Part shown: one piece after another, positions 36,235 through 44,550 of the stretch | Layout of the letters: each line of letters begins with the position of its first letter | Position numbering within the stretch: position 1 is the first letter of the stretch | From: Betaproteobacteria bacterium | Lineage (GTDB): Bacteria > Pseudomonadota > Gammaproteobacteria > Burkholderiales > Rhodocyclaceae | Length of the DNA stretch: 64,000 nucleotides | Direction: 5' to 3' | Assembly: GCA_016720065.1 (NCBI GenBank) | Contig: JADJXY010000002.1 | Location: forward strand, 137,001-201,000 | Program-made: the position numbers and the translations under genes | The notes under the pieces: model-generated | What the model saw: the letters and a program-made list of their open reading frames with translations, nothing else | Told to the model about the DNA's origin: nothing | Database searches by the model: none

Positions 36235-38754
36235 ATGGCCCGCACCCTGCTCGCCATCTATCCCCGCAATACCCGGCGCTTCGACGAAATGTTGACAGCC
36301 ACGGGGGTGGTGCGGCCCCATTGGCGGCAATTCCTGGGCCATCTGGACGCGGCGGCGCCGGAGGTGATGCGGGAGCGGGTCGAGTTCGTCGATCGCCGTA
36401 TTCAGGAAAACGGCGTCACCTACAACGTCTATGCCGATCCCAACGGGGCCGACCGGCCCTGGGCTCTGGATCCGCTGCCCTTCATCATCGCCGCCGACGA
36501 GTGGCGTCAGATCGCGGCGGCGGTGGCGCAGCGGGCCGCTGTCCTGAACCGGGTGCTGGCCGACCTCTACGGTGAGCAGCGTCTGCTGGCCGAGGGCCTC
36601 CTGCCCCCCGCCCTGGTCTACGGCCAGCACGGCTACCTCTGGCCCTGCCGCGGACTGCGGCCGCCGGGCAATACCTGGCTCCATTTCTACGCCGTGGACC
36701 TGGCCCGCTCGCCCGACGGGCGCTGGTGGGTCATCGCCGACCGCACCCAGGCCCCCTCAGGTGCCGGCTACGCCCTGGAAAACCGGCTCATCATCTCGCG
36801 GGTCTTTCCCGAACTGTTCCGCGACCTGCGCGTCGAGCATCTGGCGGATTTCTTCCGCGCCCTGCAGGATTCCCTCTCCGGCCTGGCACCGGTGGCCCGG
36901 GGCGAGCAGCCCCACGTCGTACTCCTGACACCCGGCCCCTACAACGAAACCTATTTCGAACACGCCTATCTGGCCCGCTACCTGGGCTTTCCCCTGGTGG
37001 AAGGCCAGGATCTCACGGTGCGGGGCGACACGGTCTTCCTCAAGACCCTGCGGGGGCTGAAGCGAGTGCATGTCATCCTGCGCCGCCAGGACGACAGTTT
37101 CTGCGATCCCCTCGAACTGCGGGGCGATTCGGCGCTGGGCGTCCCCGGGCTCTTGAATGCCGTGCGCGCCCGCCAGGTGGTGGTGGCCAACGCCCTGGGC
37201 AGCGGCCTCATCGGTTCCGGCGCCCTCATGGGCTTCGTCCCCGCCCTGTGCGAACGTCTCCTGGGCGAAAGGCTCGCCATGCCCGCGGTGGCCACCTGGT
37301 GGTGCGGCGAGCGGCCGGCCCTGGACTACGTGCGGGAGCACCTGGACGAACTGGTCATCAAGCCGGCCTTTCCCACCCAGCATTTCGAGCCGACCTTCGG
37401 GCGCGACCTCCAGGGCGAGGCGCGGGAGGAGATGCTGCGCCGTATCGACACCCGGCCCCACGCCTACGTCGCCCAGGAACTGGTGCATCTGTCCCAGGCC
37501 CCCATCTGGAGCCGTGCCCACGAACGTCGCCTGCTGGCCCGGGCGGTGGGCCTGCGCGTCTATGCGGTGGCCACGCCGGACGGTTATACGGTGATGCCCG
37601 GGGGCCTCGCGCGGGTGGCCAGCGCCGCCAACGCCCTGGTGATCTCGATGCAGCGGGGCGGCTCGTCCAAGGACACCTGGGTGCTGACCGAAGGCCACGT
37701 CAGCGACTTCAGCCTGCTGAAATCGTCCCTGGGGATCGGCGACCTGGTGCGCGGCGGTGCCAATCTCTCCTCGCGGGTGGTAGAGAATCTCTACTGGGTC
37801 GGGCGCTATTCCGAGCGCTTCGACTGCACCGCCCGCCTGCTGCGGGTCGTCCTCGCGCGTCTGGTCGAAGCCGGGGGAGAACTCACCCCGGCCCTGGTGG
37901 CGGTGCAGCAACTGGCCGAGGAGATGGACATCGTTCCCACCCGGGAGGAGGACGAGGCCTCGCCCAGACATGCCGAACATCGCCTGCTGGAGGCCATCTA
38001 CGATCCCGACCAGACCGGCAGTCTGGCGGGGGCCATCCGCAGCGTGATGTGGTCGGCGACCCACGTGCGGGAGCGTCTCTCCCTCGACCACTGGCATTCC
38101 CTCAACGGCCTGCAGAGAAGTCTCCAGAACGCCCGTTGCAAGACCCCTTCGCTGCCCGAGGCCATCGCCTTCCTGGATCGGGTGCTGCTCGTCTCCTCGT
38201 CCCTCACAGGCTTCGCCGTGGACAACATGACCCGGGACGACGGTTGGCGCTTCCTGGTGGTGGGGCGGCGCATCGAGCGTCTCGTGACCCTCGCCACGGC
38301 CATGGCGCACTTCCTCCGCCTGCCCTCGGCCCGGGCCCCCGGCACCCTGGAGTGGCTGCTGGAACTGATGGACAGCATCATTACCTTCCGCTCCCGCTAC
38401 TCCCGGCCGCCGGAACTGATGCCGGTCCTCGATCTTCTGGTCTTCGACGAATCCAACCCCCACGGCGTCGCCTTCCAGATCGAAAGCCTCATCCGCTACC
38501 TGGAGCGCATGGACCGGGATCTGGGCGACATTCGGGACGAGCGCCTCATCGCTGCGGGCAAGGCCTTGCGGGCCACTGACCTGGGGCGCTTTGCCGGCGT
38601 CTCCTTCCACGACTGCCGCGAGTGCTCACCCTGCGAGGAACTGGCCGCCCTCCTGGACGAAGTGGTGGCCGCGGTGCATGCCCTGTCCGACCGCCTGGCC
38701 ATGCGCTTCTTCACCCATGTCGGCGACGTCAGCCACCAGACCCTTGCCCTTTGA
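36235..38754 (+). CDS. Circularly permuted ATP-grasp / alpha-E domain fusion
   Basis: About 839 residues. The first ~480 are a circularly permuted ATP-grasp ligase (DUF404/DUF407 region: YNVYADPNGADRPWALDPLP, LTPGPYNETYFEHAYLARYLG, ELVIKPAF, GGLARVAS). The rest is the all-helical alpha-E domain (DUF403: ANLSSRVVENLYWVGRYSERFD, DNMTRDDGWRFLVVGRRIERL). Family members often have the two as separate proteins. It is thought to ligate an amino acid or peptide. The start at 36235 (MARTLLAIYP) fits the family; an ATG at 36190 just after the previous stop is possible. Confidence 0.88.
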   Translation: MARTLLAIYPRNTRRFDEMLTATGVVRPHWRQFLGHLDAAAPEVMRERVEFVDRRIQENGVTYNVYADPNGADRPWALDPLPFIIAADEWRQIAAAVAQRAAVLNRVLADLYGEQRLLAEGLLPPALVYGQHGYLWPCRGLRPPGNTWLHFYAVDLARSPDGRWWVIADRTQAPSGAGYALENRLIISRVFPELFRDLRVEHLADFFRALQDSLSGLAPVARGEQPHVVLLTPGPYNETYFEHAYLARYLGFPLVEGQDLTVRGDTVFLKTLRGLKRVHVILRRQDDSFCDPLELRGDSALGVPGLLNAVRARQVVVANALGSGLIGSGALMGFVPALCERLLGERLAMPAVATWWCGERPALDYVREHLDELVIKPAFPTQHFEPTFGRDLQGEAREEMLRRIDTRPHAYVAQELVHLSQAPIWSRAHERRLLARAVGLRVYAVATPDGYTVMPGGLARVASAANALVISMQRGGSSKDTWVLTEGHVSDFSLLKSSLGIGDLVRGGANLSSRVVENLYWVGRYSERFDCTARLLRVVLARLVEAGGELTPALVAVQQLAEEMDIVPTREEDEASPRHAEHRLLEAIYDPDQTGSLAGAIRSVMWSATHVRERLSLDHWHSLNGLQRSLQNARCKTPSLPEAIAFLDRVLLVSSSLTGFAVDNMTRDDGWRFLVVGRRIERLVTLATAMAHFLRLPSARAPGTLEWLLELMDSIITFRSRYSRPPELMPVLDLLVFDESNPHGVAFQIESLIRYLERMDRDLGDIRDERLIAAGKALRATDLGRFAGVSFHDCRECSPCEELAALLDEVVAAVHALSDRLAMRFFTHVGDVSHQTLAL

Positions 38755-38914
38755 GAGCCTGTGAAAATTTCATTCACCCCCGCTCGTCATGCCCAGCCGC
38801 GCCCGCTCGGCGTTGCCAATGCTCGCCATAGCCCACGCTATGGCTGTGCTTGGCGCCTTGATCGTGCACCGCTGTGCACGCCGCTCGGGCGCGCCCGAAA
38901 AATTCACAGGCTCT
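38754..38914. repeat. MITE-like element in the transglutaminase operon
   Basis: AGAGCCTGTGAA at the left end is matched by TTCACAGGCTCT at the right end, with partial pairing further in (AATTTC / GAAAAATT). An inner hairpin CCATAGC-CCAC-GCTATGG is flanked by further pairing (TTGCCA / TTGGCG). It starts inside the stop codon of the ATP-grasp gene and ends five bases before the next ATG, and holds no gene. Confidence 0.6.
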
Positions 38915-38918
38915 GATC

Positions 38919-39848
38919 ATGGCCCGCTACCACGTTGCCCACGAAACCCGCTACGCCTACGGCGCGCCGGTGTCGCTCTCGCAGCAGCAATTGCACCTCT
39001 CGCCCCGCATCCTGCCCTGGCAGCATTGCGAAGCGCATCACATCGACATCGACCCCCCGCCCAACTGGCGGCGTTACGGGCGCGATGCCTTCGACAACCC
39101 GGTCCTGTGGGTCAGCTTCGAGACTCCCCACGAGGCCCTGACGGTTCATTCCACCCTGACCGTCGAGGTGATGCCCCATCGGCCCACCTTCGCCCCGGAG
39201 GAAACGCTGCCCTGGGAGACGGTACGGGACCGGCTGGCCTATGGCGCCACGCCCCCCGACGAAGACGACCTCGTCGCCACCCGCTTCCTCTTCGAATCGC
39301 CCTTCGTGCGGATCAAGCACGAATTCGCCGCCTACGCCGGCGAGTGCTTTCCCGAGGGCCAGCCCCTGCTGGCCGGGGCCATGGCCCTGATGGAAAAAAT
39401 CCACCGCGAATTCGAATTCGACCCGGAAGCCACCACGGTGGCCACCCCGGTCCTCGAAGTGCTGCAGAGGAAGCGCGGCGTATGCCAGGATTTCGCCCAC
39501 CTCATGATCGCCTGTCTGCGTTCCCTGGGGCTGGCCGCCCGCTACGCCAGCGGCTACCTCCTCACTCATCCGCCGCCGGGGCGGCCACGTCTGGTGGGGG
39601 CCGACGCTTCCCACGCCTGGGTTTCCCTCTATTGCCCCGGGGGTGGTGACGGCTGGGTCGATCTCGACCCCACCAACAATCTCCTGCCCGACACCGAGCA
39701 CATCACCATCGCCATGGGGCGCGATTTCAGCGACATCTCGCCCCTGCGCGGCGTCATCCTGGGGGGCGGCAGTCACGAGCCGGAGGTCGCCGTGACGGTG
39801 ACGCCCCTCGACCCGGAAGAGGTCGAGGCCGCTCCCGATGTCCCCTGA
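38919..39848 (+). CDS. Transglutaminase family protein
   Basis: A 309-residue protein with a bacterial transglutaminase N-terminal beta domain and a papain-like core. The triad is Cys in KRGVCQDFAHLM, His in GADASHAWVSLY and Asp in VDLDPTNN. It is a second, separate copy of the module that also begins the 32857 gene. It probably acts as a peptidase or acyl transferase on products of the neighbouring ligases. The ATG at 38919 was chosen because a longer frame would run through the palindromic element. Its stop overlaps the next gene by 11 bases. Confidence 0.87.
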   Translation: MARYHVAHETRYAYGAPVSLSQQQLHLSPRILPWQHCEAHHIDIDPPPNWRRYGRDAFDNPVLWVSFETPHEALTVHSTLTVEVMPHRPTFAPEETLPWETVRDRLAYGATPPDEDDLVATRFLFESPFVRIKHEFAAYAGECFPEGQPLLAGAMALMEKIHREFEFDPEATTVATPVLEVLQRKRGVCQDFAHLMIACLRSLGLAARYASGYLLTHPPPGRPRLVGADASHAWVSLYCPGGGDGWVDLDPTNNLLPDTEHITIAMGRDFSDISPLRGVILGGGSHEPEVAVTVTPLDPEEVEAAPDVP

Positions 39849-41085
39849 GCCGTACCGCCTGCCGCAAGCCGCGGCGTTGGCGGTGGTGGGGGCAGGCCCC
39901 GCCGGTCTGATGGCCGCCGAAGTCCTCGCCGCCCGCGGTCTGACCGTGGAGGTCTATGACGCCATGCCGTCCCCGGGGCGCAAATTCCTCATGGCCGGGC
40001 GCGGCGGGCTCAACATCACCCACTCCGAAGCCTTCGACCGCTTCCTCGCCCGCTACGGCGCAGGGCGCGGATTTCTGGAGCCCTCGCTCGCCGCCTTCGG
40101 CCCCGACGCCCTGCGGCAATGGATGGCCGGGCTGGGCATAGCGAGCTTCGTCGGTTCCTCGGGCCGGGTTTTTCCCGAAGGCATGAAGGCGGCACCCCTG
40201 TTGAGGGCCTGGCTGCACCGGCTGCGCGCTGCCGGGGTGCGCCTGCACGTGCGCCATCGCTGGCAGGGGTGGGACGCCCAAGGCGCCCTCTGCTTCGCGA
40301 CTCCAGCCGGTGCTCTTGCCCTGCGGCCTGCGGCGACCGTGCTCGCCCTGGGAGGCGGGAGCTGGCGCCGGCTAGGGTCCGACGGCGCCTGGGTGCCCTG
40401 GCTGGCCGGGCGGGGCATCGAGGTGGTGCCGCTGCAGCCGGCCAATTGCGGCTTCGATGTGGCCTGGTCGCCCTATTTCCGGGAGCGATTCGCCGGCCAG
40501 CCCCTCAAGGCCATCGTCGCGCGCCACGGCGGCCAGGCGGTGCCCGGTGAGTGTGTCGTGAGCGCCCGGGGCATCGAGGGAGGCGCAGTCTATGCGCTCT
40601 CCGCCGCCCTGCGCGAAAGTCTGGCGCGGGGCGAGGCGACGGCCCTGGTGCTCGACCTGGCGCCGGGGCGTGACGCGGCGGTCCTGGCCGAGCAACTCGC
40701 CCGGCCCCGGGGACGGGACAGCCTGGCCAACCACCTGCGCCGCCGGGCCGGGATCGAGGGCGTCAAGGCGGCCCTGCTGCGGGAATTCCATGCCCCGGCC
40801 GAACTGGGCGATGCGGCATTTCTGGCCCGGGCGATCAAGGCCCTGGCCATCCCGCTCCAGGCGCCGCGGCCCCTGGACGAAGCCATCAGCAGCGCCGGGG
40901 GGGTCGCCCTGGCGGAATGCACCGACGCGCTCATGCTCAAGGCCCTGCCCGGAGTGTTCTGCGCCGGGGAAATGCTGGACTGGGAGGCGCCCACCGGCGG
41001 CTATCTCCTCAGCGCCTGCCTCGCCACCGGCCGGCGGGCCGGGGAGGGCGCGGCAGCCTGGCTGAAGAGCGCCAGCGGGGCTTGA
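39838..41085 (+). CDS. FAD-dependent oxidoreductase (HI0933/TIGR03862 type)
   Basis: A 415-residue flavoprotein. The FAD Rossmann motif VGAGPAGLMAAEVLAARG is near the N-terminus, followed by GRKFLMAGRGGLNITHSE, characteristic of the HI0933/BaiN family, and GEMLDWEAPTGGYLLSACLATGRRAG near the end. The reaction is not known for this subgroup. It overlaps the transglutaminase gene by 11 bases, so it may belong to the same transcript. Confidence 0.88.
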   Translation: MSPEPYRLPQAAALAVVGAGPAGLMAAEVLAARGLTVEVYDAMPSPGRKFLMAGRGGLNITHSEAFDRFLARYGAGRGFLEPSLAAFGPDALRQWMAGLGIASFVGSSGRVFPEGMKAAPLLRAWLHRLRAAGVRLHVRHRWQGWDAQGALCFATPAGALALRPAATVLALGGGSWRRLGSDGAWVPWLAGRGIEVVPLQPANCGFDVAWSPYFRERFAGQPLKAIVARHGGQAVPGECVVSARGIEGGAVYALSAALRESLARGEATALVLDLAPGRDAAVLAEQLARPRGRDSLANHLRRRAGIEGVKAALLREFHAPAELGDAAFLARAIKALAIPLQAPRPLDEAISSAGGVALAECTDALMLKALPGVFCAGEMLDWEAPTGGYLLSACLATGRRAGEGAAAWLKSASGA

Positions 41086-41171
41086 TCCCGGCGCGTCAGC
41101 ACGGCGCGATCCATGGTAAGTTTGCGCTTCACCGTCGCCGGCATGCCGGCCGCAACCCAGGAACCGGAGCC

Positions 41172-42059
41172 ATGCCCCCCAGCGTACTTGTCGTCGAGGA
41201 CGAACCGATCAACCAGGAACGCCTGGTGGAGACCCTGGCCGAGGAGGGCTACCGGGTGGTTGCCGCCTCCTCCGGGGGCGAGGCGTGGGAGCACCTGCAG
41301 GGGGCGAATGCCGGTTTCGACGTGATCCTGCTGGACCGCATGATGCCGGACATGGATGGCATCGAAATCCTGCACCGGCTCAAGGCGCGGGAAGGGTGGG
41401 AGCACGTGCCGGTCATCATGCAGACCGCCATGACCGCCGATGCCGACGTGGCCGAGGGCCTGCGGGCGGGGGCCTTCTATTACCTGACCAAGCCTTTTTC
41501 CGCCGATACCTTGCTGGCCATTGTCGGCGCGGCGCTGGAAGATCGTCTCGAACACCAGGAACTACGACGGGAAGCGGCCCGCATCGGGCAGAGCTTCGGC
41601 TGCCTGCAGCAGGCGACCTTCGTCTTTCGCACGCCGGAGGAAGCGCGCAACCTCGCCACCCTGGCCGCCAACGCGGCGCCGGACCCCGCCCGGGTGGTGC
41701 TGGGTCTTTCGGAACTGATGCTCAACGCGGTGGAGCACGGCAATCTGGGCATCAGTTACGGCGAGAAGTCTGCCCTCATCGAGCAGGGCACGCTGCCGGA
41801 CGAGATCGCCCGCCGCTTGGCCTTGCCCGAATATGCGGGGCGGGTGGGCCTACTGGAAATCCGCCGCGAGGCCGGAAGCCTGATCTTCACCGTGCGGGAC
41901 CAGGGGGCCGGGTTCGACTGGCACCGCTACCTGGAACTTTCGCCGGAGCGGGCCTTCGATACCCACGGCCGCGGCATCGCCATGTCGCGCATGCTCAGCT
42001 TCGATGCCCTGGAGTATCGGGGCAGGGGCAACGAGGTCGTCGCGACCTTGACGCTCTGA
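41172..42059 (+). CDS. Response regulator with a C-terminal anti-sigma-type HATPase domain
   Basis: A 295-residue protein. Residues 1-~125 are a receiver domain (VLVVEDEP, phospho-acceptor in ILLDRMMPDMDG, Lys in YYLTKPFS). Residues ~145-295 resemble an RsbW/SpoIIAB-like HATPase: GLSELMLNAVEHGNL (N box), TVRDQGAGFDW (G1) and THGRGIAMSRML (G2). This would place an anti-sigma or anti-anti-sigma switch kinase under a phosphorelay. No partner sigma factor, STAS or PP2C gene is adjacent. CGGAGC precedes the ATG. Confidence 0.85.
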   Translation: MPPSVLVVEDEPINQERLVETLAEEGYRVVAASSGGEAWEHLQGANAGFDVILLDRMMPDMDGIEILHRLKAREGWEHVPVIMQTAMTADADVAEGLRAGAFYYLTKPFSADTLLAIVGAALEDRLEHQELRREAARIGQSFGCLQQATFVFRTPEEARNLATLAANAAPDPARVVLGLSELMLNAVEHGNLGISYGEKSALIEQGTLPDEIARRLALPEYAGRVGLLEIRREAGSLIFTVRDQGAGFDWHRYLELSPERAFDTHGRGIAMSRMLSFDALEYRGRGNEVVATLTL

Positions 42060-42100
42060 GCTTGTGAAAAAAGTGCAGGGAGCGAAGCAGGCTCCCGAGT

Positions 42101-42230
42101 AGTGCCCGCGCATCAGGCGCGGAACCCATGGGTTCAAAAAACCGGGCAGGCCGGGGAGCCACCGAATGGCCCGGTTTTTCCGGAGGCAGTGGGGATGGCT
42201 GAATCTTGGGGTTCAGCCATCCCCACTGCC
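42101..42230 (+). repeat. Dispersed repeat, copy C
   Basis: CCCGCGCATCAGGCGCGG, CCCATGGGTTC, the core AGCCACCGAATGGCCCGG with TTTTTCCGGAGGCAGTGGGGATGG, and a perfect 13-base hairpin GGGGATGGCTGAA / TTCAGCCATCCCC. Same layout and orientation as copies A and B near 32 kb. Confidence 0.6.
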
Positions 42231-42255
42231 CATCGCTGACCCGGGAGACGCCACG

Positions 42256-42771
42256 ATGGATCATGACCCTCTCTGGGCCGGCGCTTTGAGCCTGGTTCTC
42301 CTGCACGAAGAGACCGGATGCCCCCATTCCGCGCTCCATGCCGCACGCCGGCTGGAGCGCATCAGCGAGCTGCCGGAGATCGACGGGAGCACCCGCGACC
42401 TGACCGGTCGCCGCAGCCACGATACGTCCCACGCCCGCTCCCAGCCCCGCCGCAGCCGGCAGGCGTCCCATCCGCGCTGTCACGCTTCCCCAATTCCCAT
42501 GCCGACCCGCTTTCCCGCTCCCCAACGCCCGGCGACCGCCTTCCCCGCCCAGTCGTCCGAAACGCCCTGCCACGTTGCCGGCGGCGCCATCCGCCTGTCC
42601 CTGTCCTCGGACCTGCAAGGGCCTGCCGGGGAAGAAGCCTCGCCCCGCAAGGGTTCCCGCCGCCAGCGCCTGTGGGAACTGGGCCACAAGTGCCACTGCC
42701 CCATCGTCGGCGTGTGTTTTTCGGTGGAGGAACTGCGAAAACGGCCATTTGTAACTCGCAAATTCATTTGA
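42256..42771 (+). pseudogene. Probable fused gene remnants
   Basis: One open frame of 171 codons joins two unlike pieces. The first 50 residues (MDHDPLWAGALSLVLLHEET, then ALHAARRLERISELPEIDG) look like the start of a small helical protein, after which the sequence becomes low-complexity Arg/Ser/Pro, as after a frameshift. The last part (LWELGHKCHCPIVGVCFSVEELR) resembles the N-terminus of DUF2325-type proteins and then stops abruptly in unrelated sequence. This suggests a decayed or deleted locus. Both family guesses are from memory and uncertain. Confidence 0.35.
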
Positions 42772-43032
42772 GCTGGTGAGCATCGGGGGCATGGATTGAA
42801 TCGATTTAAGGAAAGGCCTTTGCTTCTCTTCGCCTACATCCTGTCGTAATTCAAAATGCATAGCAATTGTGATGGGCCATCCCTGGCCGGTGGGAAGTAA
42901 CTGCGAGCACTGAGATGGTCGCCTTGGACCGACGCCCCTCCACTCCCCGCCACCCCCCCGCCCCGCTTCCCGCCAACCTTGGCGCCTTGCCTATCGCGTC
43001 GCGGGTGGCGATGGTAATCTCTTCTCCCAACC
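42772..43032. other. Gene-free stretch before pepD
   Basis: About 260 bases. The first ~110 are A/T-richer than their surroundings (ATTGAATCGATTTAAGG and similar); the rest is C-rich leader. Nothing codes here. It may be the scar of the deletion that truncated the upstream remnant. Confidence 0.4.
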
Positions 43033-44505
43033 GTGGAACCCCTTGCCCCTTCGCCCTTCGCCGATCTTGAACCCGCTGCCGTGTGGCGGCACTTTGCCAT
43101 GCTGTGCGCCGTTCCCCGGCGTTCCAAGGAAGAGGGGGCGGTGCGGGATCAGGTGGTGGCCTGGGCGGTGCAAGGGGGGCTGGAGACGCGGGTCGATGGG
43201 GCCGGGAACCTGCTGATCCGCAAGCCGGCGTCGGCGGGGCGCGAGGCGGCGGCGGTGCTTGTCTTGCAGGGCCATCTGGACATGGTGTGCCAGAAGAATG
43301 CCGGTTGCGAACACGATTTCTCCCGCGATCCGATCCGCCCGCAGTGCCGGGACGGCTGGCTGGTGGCGGACGAGACGACCCTGGGGGCGGACAATGGCCT
43401 GGGTGTGGCCCTGATTCTGGCCCTGCTGGAGGATCGCGAGGCCGTCCACGGTCCCCTGGAGGCGCTGCTGACGGTGGATGAGGAAGCCGGCATGGGCGGC
43501 GCCCGGGGGCTGGACGCCGATCTGGTCGGCGGGCGCCTCCTGCTCAATCTGGATACCGAGGAGTGGGGCGAGTTCTACGTCGGCTGCGCCGGCGGGCTGG
43601 ACGTCAATGTGGAGCGGCGGGGCCCGGCGGAGATGCCGCCGGCCGGCCACCGTGCGTATCGCATCGTGCTATCCGGCTTGCAGGGCGGCCATTCGGGGAT
43701 CGACATCCATCGCGGCCGGGGCAATGCCATCAAGCTGCTGGTGCGTGTGCTGCGGGATCTGGAAGGGGAGGGGCTGCGCCTCTCCGAGCTGCGGGGGGGA
43801 ACCGCCCGCAACGCCCTGCCGCGGGAGTGCGAGGCGGTGGTGACCCTTCCCCTGTCCGGCGCCGCCGCGCTGGAGGCCCGGCTGGCGGAGTGGCAGGCGC
43901 TGCTGCGCCGGGAGCTGGCGGGGGCCGACGAGGGCTTGCGGCTGGCGGCGGTGCTGGCCAGCCCCGGCCAGGTCATGGCGCCTTCCGAGCAGGCGATCTG
44001 GCTGGCGTCCCTGCACGCCGCGCCCCAGGGCGTGCGGCGCATGAGCGTCGCGTTCCCGGGGGTGGTGGAAACTTCCGACAACCTGGGAGTGGTGGAACTG
44101 GGACCGGATGGCGGTGCCTGCACCTTCATGGTCCGCTCCCTGCACGGCAGCGGCAGCCTCGCCCTGGCCGACGAGATCGTCAGCCTCTTCGCCCTTTCCG
44201 GCACCCGGGCCACGCCTTCGGGCCAGTATCCCGGCTGGGCGCCCCAAGCCGCCTCGCCGCTCCTCGTCCGCTGCCAGAAGGTCTATCGGCGGGAATTTGG
44301 CGCGGCGGCAGGCGTCCAGGTCATCCACGCCGGGCTGGAGTGCGGCCTCATCGGCGCGCGCTTCCCGGGGATGGATATGGTGTCCTTCGGGCCCACCATC
44401 CGGGGCGCCCATGCCCCCGGCGAACGGGTGGAGATTGCCTCGGTGGAGCGCTGTTGGCGCCTGCTGCGCGCCATCGTGGCCGAGGAGGCCGCGGCCGGCT
44501 CTTGA
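43033..44505 (+). CDS. pepD: Aminoacyl-histidine dipeptidase (PepD-type, M20)
   Basis: A 490-residue cytoplasmic zinc peptidase splitting Xaa-His dipeptides. Metal and catalytic motifs: LQGHLDMVCQKN, TTLGADNGLGVAL, TVDEEAGMGGARGLD, GLQGGHSGIDIH, and the C-terminal GLECGLIGARFPGMDMVSFGP. Start GTG 43033 (MEPLAPSPFADLEPAAVWRHF) matches the family N-terminus. It converges with the HDOD-GGDEF gene. Confidence 0.92.
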   Translation: MEPLAPSPFADLEPAAVWRHFAMLCAVPRRSKEEGAVRDQVVAWAVQGGLETRVDGAGNLLIRKPASAGREAAAVLVLQGHLDMVCQKNAGCEHDFSRDPIRPQCRDGWLVADETTLGADNGLGVALILALLEDREAVHGPLEALLTVDEEAGMGGARGLDADLVGGRLLLNLDTEEWGEFYVGCAGGLDVNVERRGPAEMPPAGHRAYRIVLSGLQGGHSGIDIHRGRGNAIKLLVRVLRDLEGEGLRLSELRGGTARNALPRECEAVVTLPLSGAAALEARLAEWQALLRRELAGADEGLRLAAVLASPGQVMAPSEQAIWLASLHAAPQGVRRMSVAFPGVVETSDNLGVVELGPDGGACTFMVRSLHGSGSLALADEIVSLFALSGTRATPSGQYPGWAPQAASPLLVRCQKVYRREFGAAAGVQVIHAGLECGLIGARFPGMDMVSFGPTIRGAHAPGERVEIASVERCWRLLRAIVAEEAAAGS

Positions 44506-44550
44506 GGCGGGTGGGGGGCCGCGCAGCGGCGAAACCCTTGGCCGCCGCCT

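Noticed and set aside
36757..38610. 617-codon open frames on both strands over the ATP-grasp gene
   Set aside because: Shadows in a G/C-rich region; no recognisable domain, and the true frame is clear.
31963..42230. CRISPR array made of the three dispersed repeats
   Set aside because: Copies are about 115 bases long, far apart and imperfect; there are no regular spacers or cas genes.
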